NCBI RefSeq assembly: GCF_003058325.1
Contig: NZ_CP028844.1
Coordinates: forward strand, 908,001 to 972,000
Length of the DNA stretch: 64,000 nucleotides
Direction: 5' to 3'
From: Methylobacterium currus
GTDB taxonomy: Bacteria > Pseudomonadota > Alphaproteobacteria > Rhizobiales > Beijerinckiaceae
Numbering within the stretch: position 1 is the stretch's first letter; each line of letters begins with the position of its first letter. The notes beneath the pieces were generated by a model. That model was not told the origin of the DNA. It made no database searches and worked only from the letters and a program-made list of their open reading frames with translations. A program made the position numbers and the translations under genes. Shown piece by piece: positions 1 through 7,650 of this stretch.

Positions 1-2
1 TC

Positions 3-140
3 GCGCTGCCGCAGGGCGCAGGGCTCGGATCCTACGGCGACAATGTCGCGCCGGCACAAGAGAGTGTGGCGGGCGTCGCGGTCGGGCGCGCAGCCTCGCG
101 GCCGACCCGCCCATCCGGAACGGCCAAGCCGTCACCGTGA
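3..140 (+). CDS. C-terminal end of an unidentified protein (partial)
   Basis: An open frame enters from the left edge and ends at a TGA at 138-140, giving about 45 residues rich in Ala, Gly and Pro. Third codon positions are mostly G or C, as in the real genes here. No domain is recognised. The stop falls inside a 20-bp tandem duplication, so the end of the protein may have been altered by that duplication. It could also be non-coding. Confidence 0.25.
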   Translation, partial: ALPQGAGLGSYGDNVAPAQESVAGVAVGRAASRPTRPSGTAKPSP

Positions 141-160
141 CGGCCAAGCCGTCACCGTGA
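121..160. repeat. 20-bp perfect tandem duplication
   Basis: Bases 121-140 are repeated exactly at 141-160. The unit contains the self-complementary pair ACGGC...GCCGT in part. The role is unknown; it may be a replication-slippage product. Confidence 0.7.
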
Positions 161-752
161 CGGGGTCGGCGGCCGGGCCCGCGAGGCCGGCCGCTCGCGG
201 CTCTCTTCCGGTCTCGCCGAGCCCGGCGCGATCCCGTCGAGACAAGCACAGACAAGATCCGTTCGAGATCGACCGATCACCGGTGCTGATCGCAGAGGTG
301 CCGCATCCGGCCCCCTGTCATCACGGGTTCAGCGCGCACGTCTGCGGCCCGACCGACGGTGTGTCCAGACATGGCGCCGGGCCGCGACCTCGATTGCATG
401 TTCCGCGAGTAGTCATAGTCCGATCGGCGTAATGACGACGCGGTAAGGACTAGGCCATTCGGATCGGTCGCAGAGAAATCTCGCGTCGGAGCAACGTCGT
501 AGTCCGGCAAATCTGCCCTGCCGTTCAGGCATGTATCGGCTGTCTTTCACGACGGTATCTTGTCGTGCTTTTCGCCATGGGGCGGTTTTCGTACTGATAT
601 TTTGCAAATACGTCATAATAGCACATTGTAAAAACCAAGAAAGAAACAATAAAAATCTGGACACGTCTTCGATAGAGCCCGTAACCTGCAAGCTTGTCAG
701 CGGATGGTCGGCCGTCGCCGGCGCTCCGTTCTGGCACACCGGGAGGACGCGG
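161..752. other. Intergenic region with no supported gene
   Basis: Open frames here on both strands lack a recognisable family and a ribosome-binding site. Bases 590-660 are noticeably A/T-rich compared with the surroundings and may contain the promoter of the truncated protease gene that follows. Nothing else is seen. Confidence 0.5.
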
Positions 753-1193
753 ATGGCACTGACGGCTGTTTCGCCGGAAAGCGGCAACGAATTTGTCGAT
801 TCTTTCATCAACAATGGACGGCATTACGTCAATGGCGCGGGGGTATCGGGCCCGTTCGTCATCAATTATTATTTTGGTGAGCTGACAGGCACCGAGATCG
901 ACGGCCGCAACTACGGTTATACGTGGCGCCCGATCGAGAAGGCGGCCTACCGCACCGCCGTGCAGGGTTGGGAGCACGTCGCGAACATCAAGTTCAACGA
1001 GGTTGCGGCCCAGGCCGATGCCCTGTTCGTCGAGCGCCTCGAGAACCAGGCGACCGCCGGCGGCACCGTCTCGGCCTCGCACAGCCTGCCGAGCGCCAAT
1101 GCGGCGGCGCAGAGCCAGGGCACCTACAACTTCGAGGCGGTCAACATCCGGCAATGGACGCCGGACACGCTGGAGCCCGGCGGCAACTTCTTC
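753..1193 (+). pseudogene. Serralysin-type (M10) metalloprotease, N-terminal fragment
   Basis: ATG at 753 follows a GGGAGGA ribosome-binding site (741-747). The 147 readable residues resemble the N-terminal half of the catalytic domain of serralysin-like secreted zinc proteases: an INYYFGE segment, an AAYRTAVQGWEHVANIKFNEV helix region and a TYNFEAVNIRQW segment. The frame breaks right after GGNFF, just before the place where the zinc motif HExxHxxGxxH should be. The break coincides with the first base of an inverted-repeat element at 1194. The calcium-binding RTX repeats and type I secretion signal are absent. This is a remnant of a secreted protease gene that cannot be catalytic. Confidence 0.7.
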
Positions 1194-1387
1194 GGGCGTG
1201 TCGCAAAAATTTTGGCCGGAGAAAATTGTGCTCCCGGGAGAGTCCGCGCTCGATCCGATGGGGCGATCTCAGGGCCGCTAAACCGCCTCACCGACCCCTT
1301 TGAAGCGGCTAAGCAGGCCGTGGGCAGGCATCGTAACACCCGGTGCGGAGAAGATTATTTCGATCGTTGAGAGTTTGCGACACGCCC
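1194..1387. mobile_element. 194-bp element with 14-bp perfect terminal inverted repeats
   Basis: GGGCGTGTCGCAAA at 1194-1207 is repeated in inverse orientation at 1374-1387. The left end abuts the truncated protease and the right end abuts the truncated Tn3-type transposase exactly where homology to that family stops. No coding gene is contained. No target duplication is seen, because the two flanks come from different genes. It may be a MITE-like element, or the fused ends of a larger insertion sequence whose interior was deleted. Confidence 0.55.
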
Positions 1388-3668
1388 CCGCGGTGTCGGT
1401 CGCATGCTCGCGGATGACCAGGTCGCTCTCATGATCGAGCAGGCCGTCGAGGACATGGGCGGCCTCGCCGGCATTGGCGGCGATGACCTTGGTGTGGAAC
1501 GGCGTGAAGCGGTCGGTGACGTGCGTGTAGAACAGCACACCGGGTTCGGTGCCGTAGCGGGCGTTGCGATCGGCGCGCGCCTCGCCCTGACCGCCGGCGC
1601 GGAAGAACTGCCCGTCCGACGACGACGTGTCGCCCGGGCCCCAGACCGCGGCGAGCGGATGCACGGTGTGGCAATCGACGATCGCCGCCAGCGCCGACAG
1701 GTAGGTCTCGTCGCGCACATGCCATTCCGCTGTCCAGCGCAGGCGCGGCAGCGTCAGCCCGCGCGAGCTTTCCGCCATGCGCCCGAGGCCCAGGTTGGTC
1801 GCGTCGGCGAGGATCGCGCCCATCAGCGCGGCCGGGTCGGAAGCGGGTACGCCGCTGCGGGCATGGACGAAGCGGTCGGCGAACCCCGACCAGGCGGCGA
1901 CCTCCACCAGCAGGTCGGTGATGCGGACACGCGGCAGCATCGCGTAGAGCTGGCTCTTCAACGCCTCGGCCTCGTCGGCCGGGGAGCGCCGGATGGGTGA
2001 GATCAGTAGCTGCCCGCGCTCGATCGTCACGTCGACCAGCCCACCGGCCGCGGCGGCGCGCTCCACCTCGGTCATACGCCGGGCCAGGAGCGTGCGGCGC
2101 TCCTCATGCCATTGGGCAAACCCAGGCGACACGGCGAGGCGCAGGTTGCCATCGGCGCGCATCGTCTCGAACGCGGGCACGGGCAGCAGATAATCGTCGA
2201 GCGTGCGATAGGCGCGGCTGCCGTCCACCCAGATGCTGCCCGAGGCCAGCCGCTCGCGCAGGTGGACGATCACCGCGATCTCGTAGGCGCGCCGGTCGAT
2301 CGTCCCTTCGACCGGCTGCACGACCTTGCGCCAGCGCGGCCTGATGAAGCTGGTCGGCACCCGCTTCGGCAGGACCGATCGACCGTCGCGGTACATCGTC
2401 CGCAGCGCCTCGATCGCACCGAGAAGCGGATCGCCCGACCGCGCCGTGCGGAAGGTGAAGGCGGCGAGGAAGGTCGGGGCGAACCGCCGCACGGCGGGAT
2501 AGCGTTCGACCACATCCTCCAGGCCGTCATCGACCGAGCGCGTCAGATCCTCGGCAAAGCGGATGCTGCGTTCCAGCTGATCCCACCCCACTCGGTCGTC
2601 GATCGCGCGGAAGGGGTCGCGCCCGCTCGCGCGGGCCTCGACCAGCAGGCGGCCGAGCCGGGCATGGAGGCGGGCCGTGTCCTTCAGCATCCGCGCTTGC
2701 CCGAGCAGCCGGTCGGAGCGGGTGCGGTCGGCACGGCGGAACAGCGCGCCCACCATCTTCTCGACCATGACCAGGGCGGCGTCGGTCAGCGCCGCCTCCA
2801 TCTCGATCATGGAGGCGACGAGCATGGCGAGCCGACGAGGACGTTCGAGGCGGCGCAGGTGCTGGGCGGTGACGAGGCCGGCGGTGCGCGCGATGACGGC
2901 GTAGCGGGCGGCATGGATGCGGCGTGCCCCGTCCGCCGCGATCCCGATGGCGCGCACCGCGTCGAGCCGTTCGACGATCCCCTTCAGGTTGGCAGCCGAC
3001 GGCGCCTCCGGCCACTCCCGTATCCAGCCGAGCCGGGTGCGGCCGTCGTCGTCCGAGGCGATCAGGCGATCGAGCGCCGCTTGCTGCTCGGCCGGGCAGT
3101 CTCGGATCAGCCCGGCATGGGCGGCCTTGCGCGCCCGGGTCCGTACGATGAGCGCCAGCCGTTCCAGCGTCGATGCGGCCGGCAGCACGATCCGGCCCAG
3201 CCGCAGCCGATCGACCATGCCGGCGACGATCGTCTCGCCCCGGTCGGTCGAGGCGGCGATCTCCGACCCCACCGCCAGCATCGATCGCACGTCCGCCCGC
3301 TCGAAGGCGCGCAGGCCGAGCCAGGCTTCGATCTCGGCGCGATGCTCGCGCAGCGTCGTCGGGCGGGCGGCATAGCTGGCGAAGTCGGTGGCATCGCATC
3401 CGATCTGACCGGCGAGCAACTCCAGCATCGCGTCGGGCACCGCCTCACCCGCCACCAGTGCGCGTCCGGGATGACGGAGGTAGCAGAGCTGCACCGCATG
3501 GCCGATCCGGTTCGGACCTCGCCGACGCCGTGCCACCTGCACGAGGTCGGCGGGACCGAGGGTGTAGAGTCGTTCGATCGTCGCGTGATCGGCAGGCGGG
3601 TCGAAGATCGCGGCGCGCTGCGCCGGTGACAAGATAGTCTTGGCCGGCATCCGCTTCCCATCCGTCAC
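1278..3668 (-). pseudogene. tnpA: Tn3-family transposase TnpA, C-terminally truncated
   Basis: The 796-residue frame starts with an N-terminal DUF4158-like segment (MPAKTILSPAQRAAIFDPP...) and continues into the Tn3 DDE domain. Two catalytic aspartates can be located, in ILADATNLGLGRMAE and in SSSDGQFF. Tn3 transposases are usually 950-1000 residues. Here homology stops after the HATDTAGA motif and the frame runs into the 194-bp element, so the last ~200 residues, including the third catalytic acid (Glu), are missing. It is divergent from the resolvase gene at 3780, a common Tn3 layout. The product should be inactive for transposition. Confidence 0.85.
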
Positions 3669-3779
3669 GAAACAGGAATGCGGGCCTGTTCACGGAGCGT
3701 AGACCACAAGACGGGTTGTGTGACATCATGCTGACCGATCGGCGGGCAATGCCGCTCCGTCACGCAGACGGACGTATGA
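3669..3779. promoter_or_regulatory. Candidate res site and divergent promoters
   Basis: This 111-bp gap lies between divergent tnpA and tnpR. It has an inverted pair, ACGGAGCG at 3692-3699 and CGCTCCGT at 3753-3760, and a direct pair CCGTCACG at 3663 and 3757. Such gaps in Tn3-type elements carry the resolution site and the promoters of both genes. The assignment rests on position and repeats only. Confidence 0.4.
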
Positions 3780-4412
3780 ATGACGACCGTGATCGGCTAC
3801 GCCCGGGTGTCCAAGGCCGACGGCAGCCAAGTGCACGACCTGCAGCGCGACGCGCTCGTCGCGGCCGGCGTCGATCCCGGGCACATCTACGAGGATGCCG
3901 CCTCCGGTCGGCGCGACGATCGTCCCGGGCTCGAGGCCTGCCTCAAGGCGCTACGGATCGGCGACACGCTGGCGGTGTGGAAGCTCGACCGGCTCGGCCG
4001 CGACCTGCGCCACCTCGTCAACCTGGTCGGGGATCTCACGAAGCGCAACGTCGGGCTGAAGGTGCTGTCGGGCGAAGGCGCCTCGATCGATACCACCACG
4101 GCCAACGGCCGGCTGGTGTTCGCCATCTTCGCCGGCTTGGCCGAGTTCGAGCGCGAGTTGATCTCCGAGCGCACGAAGGCCGGGCTGGCCGCGGCTCGCG
4201 CCCGGGGCCGCAGGGGCGGTCGCCCCTTCAAGATGACGCCCGCCAAGCTGCGCCTGGCTCAGGCCGCGATGGGAAACCCCGAAACCTGCGTCGCCGACCT
4301 CTGCGTGGAACTCGGCATCACCCGGCAGACCCTCTACCGGCACGTCACGCCCAAGGGGGCGATCAGGCCAGACGGAGAAAAGCTCCTCGCCCGCACCGGT
4401 CGGCGGGCTTAG
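3780..4412 (+). CDS. tnpR: Serine recombinase, resolvase/invertase family (TnpR)
   Basis: This 210-residue protein begins MTTVIGYARVSKADGS, the resolvase N-terminus with the nucleophilic serine at about residue 11. It continues with the LDRLGRDLRHLV active-site arginine motif and ends with a helix-turn-helix (ELGITRQTLYRHV, about residues 180-193). Length is normal for a small resolvase. It would resolve cointegrates made by the neighbouring Tn3 transposase, which is itself broken. The start is the first ATG compatible with the conserved N-terminus. Confidence 0.9.
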   Translation: MTTVIGYARVSKADGSQVHDLQRDALVAAGVDPGHIYEDAASGRRDDRPGLEACLKALRIGDTLAVWKLDRLGRDLRHLVNLVGDLTKRNVGLKVLSGEGASIDTTTANGRLVFAIFAGLAEFERELISERTKAGLAAARARGRRGGRPFKMTPAKLRLAQAAMGNPETCVADLCVELGITRQTLYRHVTPKGAIRPDGEKLLARTGRRA

Positions 4413-4698
4413 CGTACGTTTTCGACCATCCTCTCACCGGGCCCCGGGAAGTGGACGGCCTGCCGGCACCAGCCGGTTAAAGAAGCTCCTGACGCCCAAA
4501 GCGCTCGACAATGCAATCTCGGCTTACCTCGCTGATCCGTGGAGGCCGGTGTCGCTGGAGATCGGCGGCAAGCGCCTCGTCGTCGCTGCTGTTCAGGCGC
4601 ACACCTACGCCGTCGAGGTGCTGGCCCGCCCGAATGTCACGCTTTGGCAGATGCGCCCCGCGGTGCGGACCGCGATCCTGGTGGCGCCCATCGCATGA
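4411..4698 (+). pseudogene. 5'-truncated unidentified reading frame
   Basis: An open frame with coherent codon use ends at TGA 4696-4698 and reads ...KKLLTPKALDNAISAYLADP... then EIGGKRLVVAAVQAHTYAVE... It has no ATG or GTG start after the resolvase stop, so the 5' end is probably lost. Its stop overlaps the ATG of the next small gene (ATGA), suggesting the two were translationally coupled. No family is recognised. Confidence 0.35.
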
Positions 4699-4811
4699 TC
4701 CCGGCGATCTTCCTCTTTCTCGCGGCTCTCCTCGCGCCGATATGCACGGGGGCAGCCTTCGTGTCGCTGTGGCTTGCTACCGGTCGGGTCAACCATAGAG
4801 ACGACCATTGA
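4695..4811 (+). CDS. Small single-pass membrane protein
   Basis: This 38-residue product (MIPAIFLFLAALLAPICTG...) has one hydrophobic segment of about 20 residues and a short polar tail ending NHRDDH. The ATG overlaps the stop of the preceding truncated frame. It lies just left of the IS3 element. The function is unknown, and a gene this short could be fortuitous. Confidence 0.35.
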   Translation: MIPAIFLFLAALLAPICTGAAFVSLWLATGRVNHRDDH

Positions 4812-4868
4812 CCCCGATGTTGACCCGCTTTCGTGGAGCCCTTCAGGCTTTTCCACGAGGTGCAACCG

Positions 4869-5192
4869 ATGCCCCATACACGTCCGCCCTATCCTGCTGA
4901 GTTCCGTCGTCAGATCGTCGAACTGGTCCGCGCCGGACGCGATCCCACCGATCTTGCCCGTGAGTTCGAACCGTCGGCTCAGGCCATCCGGAACTGGGTC
5001 GCACAGGCTGACAAGACCGAGGAGCGCCGTGAGGCAAAGACAGAGACCCTCACGGCTGCCGAACGTGAAGAACTGATCCGTCTGCGCCGCGAGGTGCGCC
5101 AACTGCGGCTGGAGCGGGATATCCTGTCAAAAGCCGCGGCCTGGTTCGCGCGGGAGACCGGCGCGGTGCCGTCGGGATCTTCCGGTTCATGA
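4869..5192 (+). CDS. IS3-family transposase OrfA
   Basis: OrfA carries an N-terminal helix-turn-helix (YPAEFRRQIVELVRAGR...PSAQAIRNWVAQ) and a C-terminal leucine-zipper-like stretch (LIRLRREVRQLRLERDIL). ATG 4869 is chosen because the upstream ATG 4833 would start inside the terminal repeat. The end overlaps OrfB by four bases (ATGA). A -1 frameshift near GGGATCTTCC would join it to OrfB as ...GAVPSGIFRFMSANRATF, giving the OrfAB transposase that performs cut-and-paste or circle formation. Confidence 0.85.
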   Translation: MPHTRPPYPAEFRRQIVELVRAGRDPTDLAREFEPSAQAIRNWVAQADKTEERREAKTETLTAAEREELIRLRREVRQLRLERDILSKAAAWFARETGAVPSGSSGS

Positions 5193-6052
5193 GCGCAAAC
5201 CGGGCCACCTTTCCTATCGCCGTCATGGCCCGCGTGCTCGGCGTCTCGGAAGCAGGCTACCATGCCTGGCGGCAACGGGAGCCCTCGGCCCACGCGCAGG
5301 CCGATGCCGCGCTGTTGAAGCGGATCCGCACGATTCACGCGGGCTCGGGCGAAGCCTACGGTGCTCCACGCGTTCATGCTGAGTTGGCGGCCGAAGGATC
5401 ACGCCATGGGCGCAAGCGCATTGCGCGCCTGATGCGCGCAGGCGGCCTCGTCGGCGCCAGCCGGCGGCGGCGAGCTGTCATCACCACGCGGCGGGACAAG
5501 AAGGCCCGGCCAGCCCCCGATCTCGTTGAGCGCAACTTCCGAGCCGAAGGCCCCAACCAGCTCTGGGTCGGCGACATCACTTATGTGCCGACCGCCGCTG
5601 GCTTCCTCTACCTCGCCGTGGTCCTCGATGCCTGGAGCCGGCGGATCGTGGGGTGGGCGATGGCGAACCATCTGCGAACCGAGCTCGTGCTCGACGCCCT
5701 GGAGATGGCGATCGGCCAGCGTAAACCGAGCGCCGTCATTCACCATTCCGACCAGGGAAGTCAGTACACCGCTCTCGCCTTCGGCAACCGTTGCCGGGAA
5801 GCCGGTGTTCGGCCCTCGATGGGCTCGATCGGCGATGCCTACGACAACGCCATGGCCGAAAGCTTCTTCGCGACCCTCGAATGCGAACTGCTCGACCGCC
5901 GGCGCTTGGCTTCACAAGCTCAGGCCCGAATGGCCGTCTTCACCTTCATCGAGGGCTTCTACAATCCAGTTCGACGCCACTCCGCCCTCGGCTACCGCTC
6001 GCCGATCCGCTACGAGAAGGAGATGCTGACAGACCCATCGCCCGCAAGCTGA
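5189..6052 (+). CDS. IS3-family transposase OrfB (DDE integrase domain)
   Basis: This 287-residue protein has an N-terminal HTH_21 segment (HAGSGEAYGAPRVHAELAAEG) and the rve integrase core. The DDE residues lie in VGDITYVPT, HHSDQGSQYT and DNAMAESFFATLECELLDRR. The C-terminus (FIEGFYNPVRRHSALGYRSP) is complete. It is expected to act only when fused to OrfA. No defects are seen. Confidence 0.9.
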   Translation: MSANRATFPIAVMARVLGVSEAGYHAWRQREPSAHAQADAALLKRIRTIHAGSGEAYGAPRVHAELAAEGSRHGRKRIARLMRAGGLVGASRRRRAVITTRRDKKARPAPDLVERNFRAEGPNQLWVGDITYVPTAAGFLYLAVVLDAWSRRIVGWAMANHLRTELVLDALEMAIGQRKPSAVIHHSDQGSQYTALAFGNRCREAGVRPSMGSIGDAYDNAMAESFFATLECELLDRRRLASQAQARMAVFTFIEGFYNPVRRHSALGYRSPIRYEKEMLTDPSPAS

Positions 6053-6080
6053 TCACCACTCCACGAAAGCGGGTGAACAT

Positions 6081-6191
6081 CACTCGGGCGAGCGCAAGTA
6101 CTACCTGTCCAACCTGCCGGCGCGGATCACGCGACGGGCACTCGTGGGCGCGATCAAGGCGCGATGGGTGTGCGAGCAGGCGCACCAGCAA
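6081..6191 (+). pseudogene. IS701-family transposase fragment
   Basis: About 37 residues (ERKYYLSNLPARITRRALV then IKARWVCEQAHQQ) match the region just before the C-terminal part of IS701/IS4-type transposases. The fragment begins at the IS3 right end and stops at about 6191, where it joins an IS6-type scrap on the other strand. It is non-functional. Confidence 0.65.
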
Positions 6192-6401
6192 CCCGAAGCC
6201 TTTGCGCAGCCACAGCATCGCCTCGAAGCTGCAAATCGTGCGCCGGGCCGTGGTGAACGAGGGGAACCCACCCACCCACGGCATCGCCCGTTTCACTCGG
6301 AAATGATCGCTCTCGATCCCCTGCTGCAGTTGCCTGGTAACGTGGTGGCTGTTGTCCCAAGCCGCCTTGTTCTGCGCCGCAGTGTCGGGATCGCCGCTCA
6401 T
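6191..6401 (-). pseudogene. IS6-family transposase fragment
   Basis: On the minus strand the frame reads NKAAWDNSHHVTRQLQQGIE, SDHFRVKRAMPWVGGFPSF and FEAMLWLRKGFG. These are conserved C-terminal motifs of IS6/IS240-type transposases, including the region of the last catalytic Glu. Both ends are missing; the 3' end is cut at the IS701 scrap. Confidence 0.7.
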
Positions 6402-6635
6402 TACCAGCTCTAGCTGAAATTGTGTGCAATATTTACATCACGCACGATATTGTTGCGATTGGGGTTTCAAAGTTCTGGCTTATATCTCAGTCGCACTCTT
6501 ATCGGACATGGTTAGCAACTCGTGAACCGGCCTCGGTATGGATCATGACTTCGCCGATGAGTCTCTCGCTGAGAAGCTTCCGGCCTGAGAATGTTGGCCG
6601 ACACGTCGTGCTCAGATTGAGGGACTGATGATGTA

Positions 6636-7010
6636 TTAACTCACTTGCGCCTCGTAGGTAGCTAGCGCTTTGCCATGCTTGAGCGCCGCATGTGTCTTTT
6701 TTTCATCGAGTGAATTTTGAATATTATTAATATATTTATTTGATCCCGGTAGATGCACTAGCAATTCTAAAATACAAGAAGATAATTCCCTCAACTCTTC
6801 AGAGTGATCTTCTTTGAGGTGTATCTGCTGCAATAGATAAACTATCCTCTTGCAGGGTGTGCGAGCTTCTTCTTCGGAGATCATTTCACTGCCACGAAGC
6901 ATGCGGCATTGATTTTTGAGTACAATATCTGCCTTACTGGAACCATTTACGATGATAGCGCCATTGATATAGATGGTTTCGAAGGGCATTATTGTTAAGC
7001 GAAGCGGCAT
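6636..7010 (-). CDS. flbT: FlbT-family flagellin translation regulator, copy A
   Basis: FlbT binds flagellin mRNA leaders and represses, or in some species activates, flagellin synthesis in alphaproteobacteria. The 124-residue product starts MPLRLTIMPFETIYINGAII and contains EEEARTPCKRIVYLLQQIHL, matching the FlbT core (MPLRL...NGAV...TPCKRIY). ATG 7010 is preferred to the in-frame GTG 7019, because AGGGG lies about 7 bases before it and the family starts at MPLRL. Base composition is lower in GC than neighbouring genes. It lies near a second flbT and two flagellin genes. Confidence 0.8.
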   Translation of the reverse strand: MPLRLTIMPFETIYINGAIIVNGSSKADIVLKNQCRMLRGSEMISEEEARTPCKRIVYLLQQIHLKEDHSEELRELSSCILELLVHLPGSNKYINNIQNSLDEKKTHAALKHGKALATYEAQVS

Positions 7011-7113
7011 GATGGTCACCCCTATTTGTAGTTCGTTGTGATACCAATTTTGTGTTTCTAAGAGAAGGACATATTTTTGCGTCCTATTAGATCAAGAAGC
7101 GATTTCTCATATT

Positions 7114-7464
7114 TTATAAGCTCTTGACCGATTTTGAGAGCTTGATAGAAATTATTACATACGATTTCCTTATAAGGCTCTGATATATACAGCCCATACT
7201 TGGAGCCGCTTTAATTGTCTCAGTTGTCGATGAAATAAATGCGTTTTCAACCTCGATGTAATTATCTGTTATATAAACAGCTTGTAAAGTAACGTACAGT
7301 CGTTCACAAACGGTTCTTGCTTGGTTTTCAGCCAATATATCCTTCTCACGTAAAAATTCGGTCTTTGTTTCGAAAGTCAGCGATGCTCGACGATCAACGT
7401 TTCGGATCGAGACGTTGCCTACAATGACTCGCTCATGCGGCTTAAGATCGATACGGAGGGCCAT
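7114..7464 (-). CDS. flbT: FlbT-family flagellin translation regulator, copy B
   Basis: The 116-residue protein starts MALRIDLKPHERVIVGNVSI and has NVDRRASLTFETKTEFLREKDI and ARTVCERLYVTLQAVYITD, all typical of FlbT. The C-terminal third (SMGCIYQSLIRKSYVIISIK) diverges from the family and from copy A. No good Shine-Dalgarno sequence precedes the ATG. It sits about 100 bp upstream of copy A on the same strand and is divergent from the flagellin gene at 7651. Two divergent FlbT copies next to two flagellins suggest a specialised flagellin control pair. Confidence 0.75.
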   Translation of the reverse strand: MALRIDLKPHERVIVGNVSIRNVDRRASLTFETKTEFLREKDILAENQARTVCERLYVTLQAVYITDNYIEVENAFISSTTETIKAAPSMGCIYQSLIRKSYVIISIKLSKSVKSL

Positions 7465-7515
7465 GCGGGAGGTGCTCTGATCTGGGGTTACTCTGCCCCA
7501 ATGGCGTTAATCATT

Positions 7516-7650
7516 CGTAAATCATACTTTCAAAAATCCTGGCTAATGGGACGCTTCCGGTGATCGCAGTAAGGATCAAGCAGGGACGCTCGTTGGAGAG
7601 TGATGGCGCCTTCGAAACTGAAGGTTAAAGATCTAAATAGGATCGCCCTC
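7516..7650 (+). promoter_or_regulatory. Conserved flagellin promoter/5' leader, copy 1
   Basis: This block is almost identical to 9986-10122 in front of the second flagellin gene, with a few substitutions and one single-base indel. Conservation runs up to the AGGA ribosome-binding site and ATG. It probably includes the promoter and an untranslated leader. In FlbT-containing bacteria the flagellin leader is the FlbT target, so this is the obvious candidate site for the two FlbT proteins upstream. Confidence 0.6.

Larger units (their letters stand above)
4816..6081 (+). mobile_element. Intact IS3-family insertion sequence
   Basis: The element has 23-bp imperfect terminal inverted repeats at 4816-4838 and 6059-6081 (one mismatch) and two overlapping transposase frames. 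Length is about 1.27 kb, normal for IS3. No clear target duplication is seen next to the repeats. To the right it abuts an IS701-type scrap, suggesting it landed in, or recombined with, older IS material. Confidence 0.85.

Noticed and set aside
43..432. 129-residue frame at the left edge
   Set aside because: It is Arg/Pro-rich with no ribosome-binding site, overlapping a better partial frame in another register.
2106..3629. 507-residue plus-strand frame
   Set aside because: It is the antisense shadow of the Tn3 transposase gene and shows no domain; the minus-strand frame has clear Tn3 motifs.
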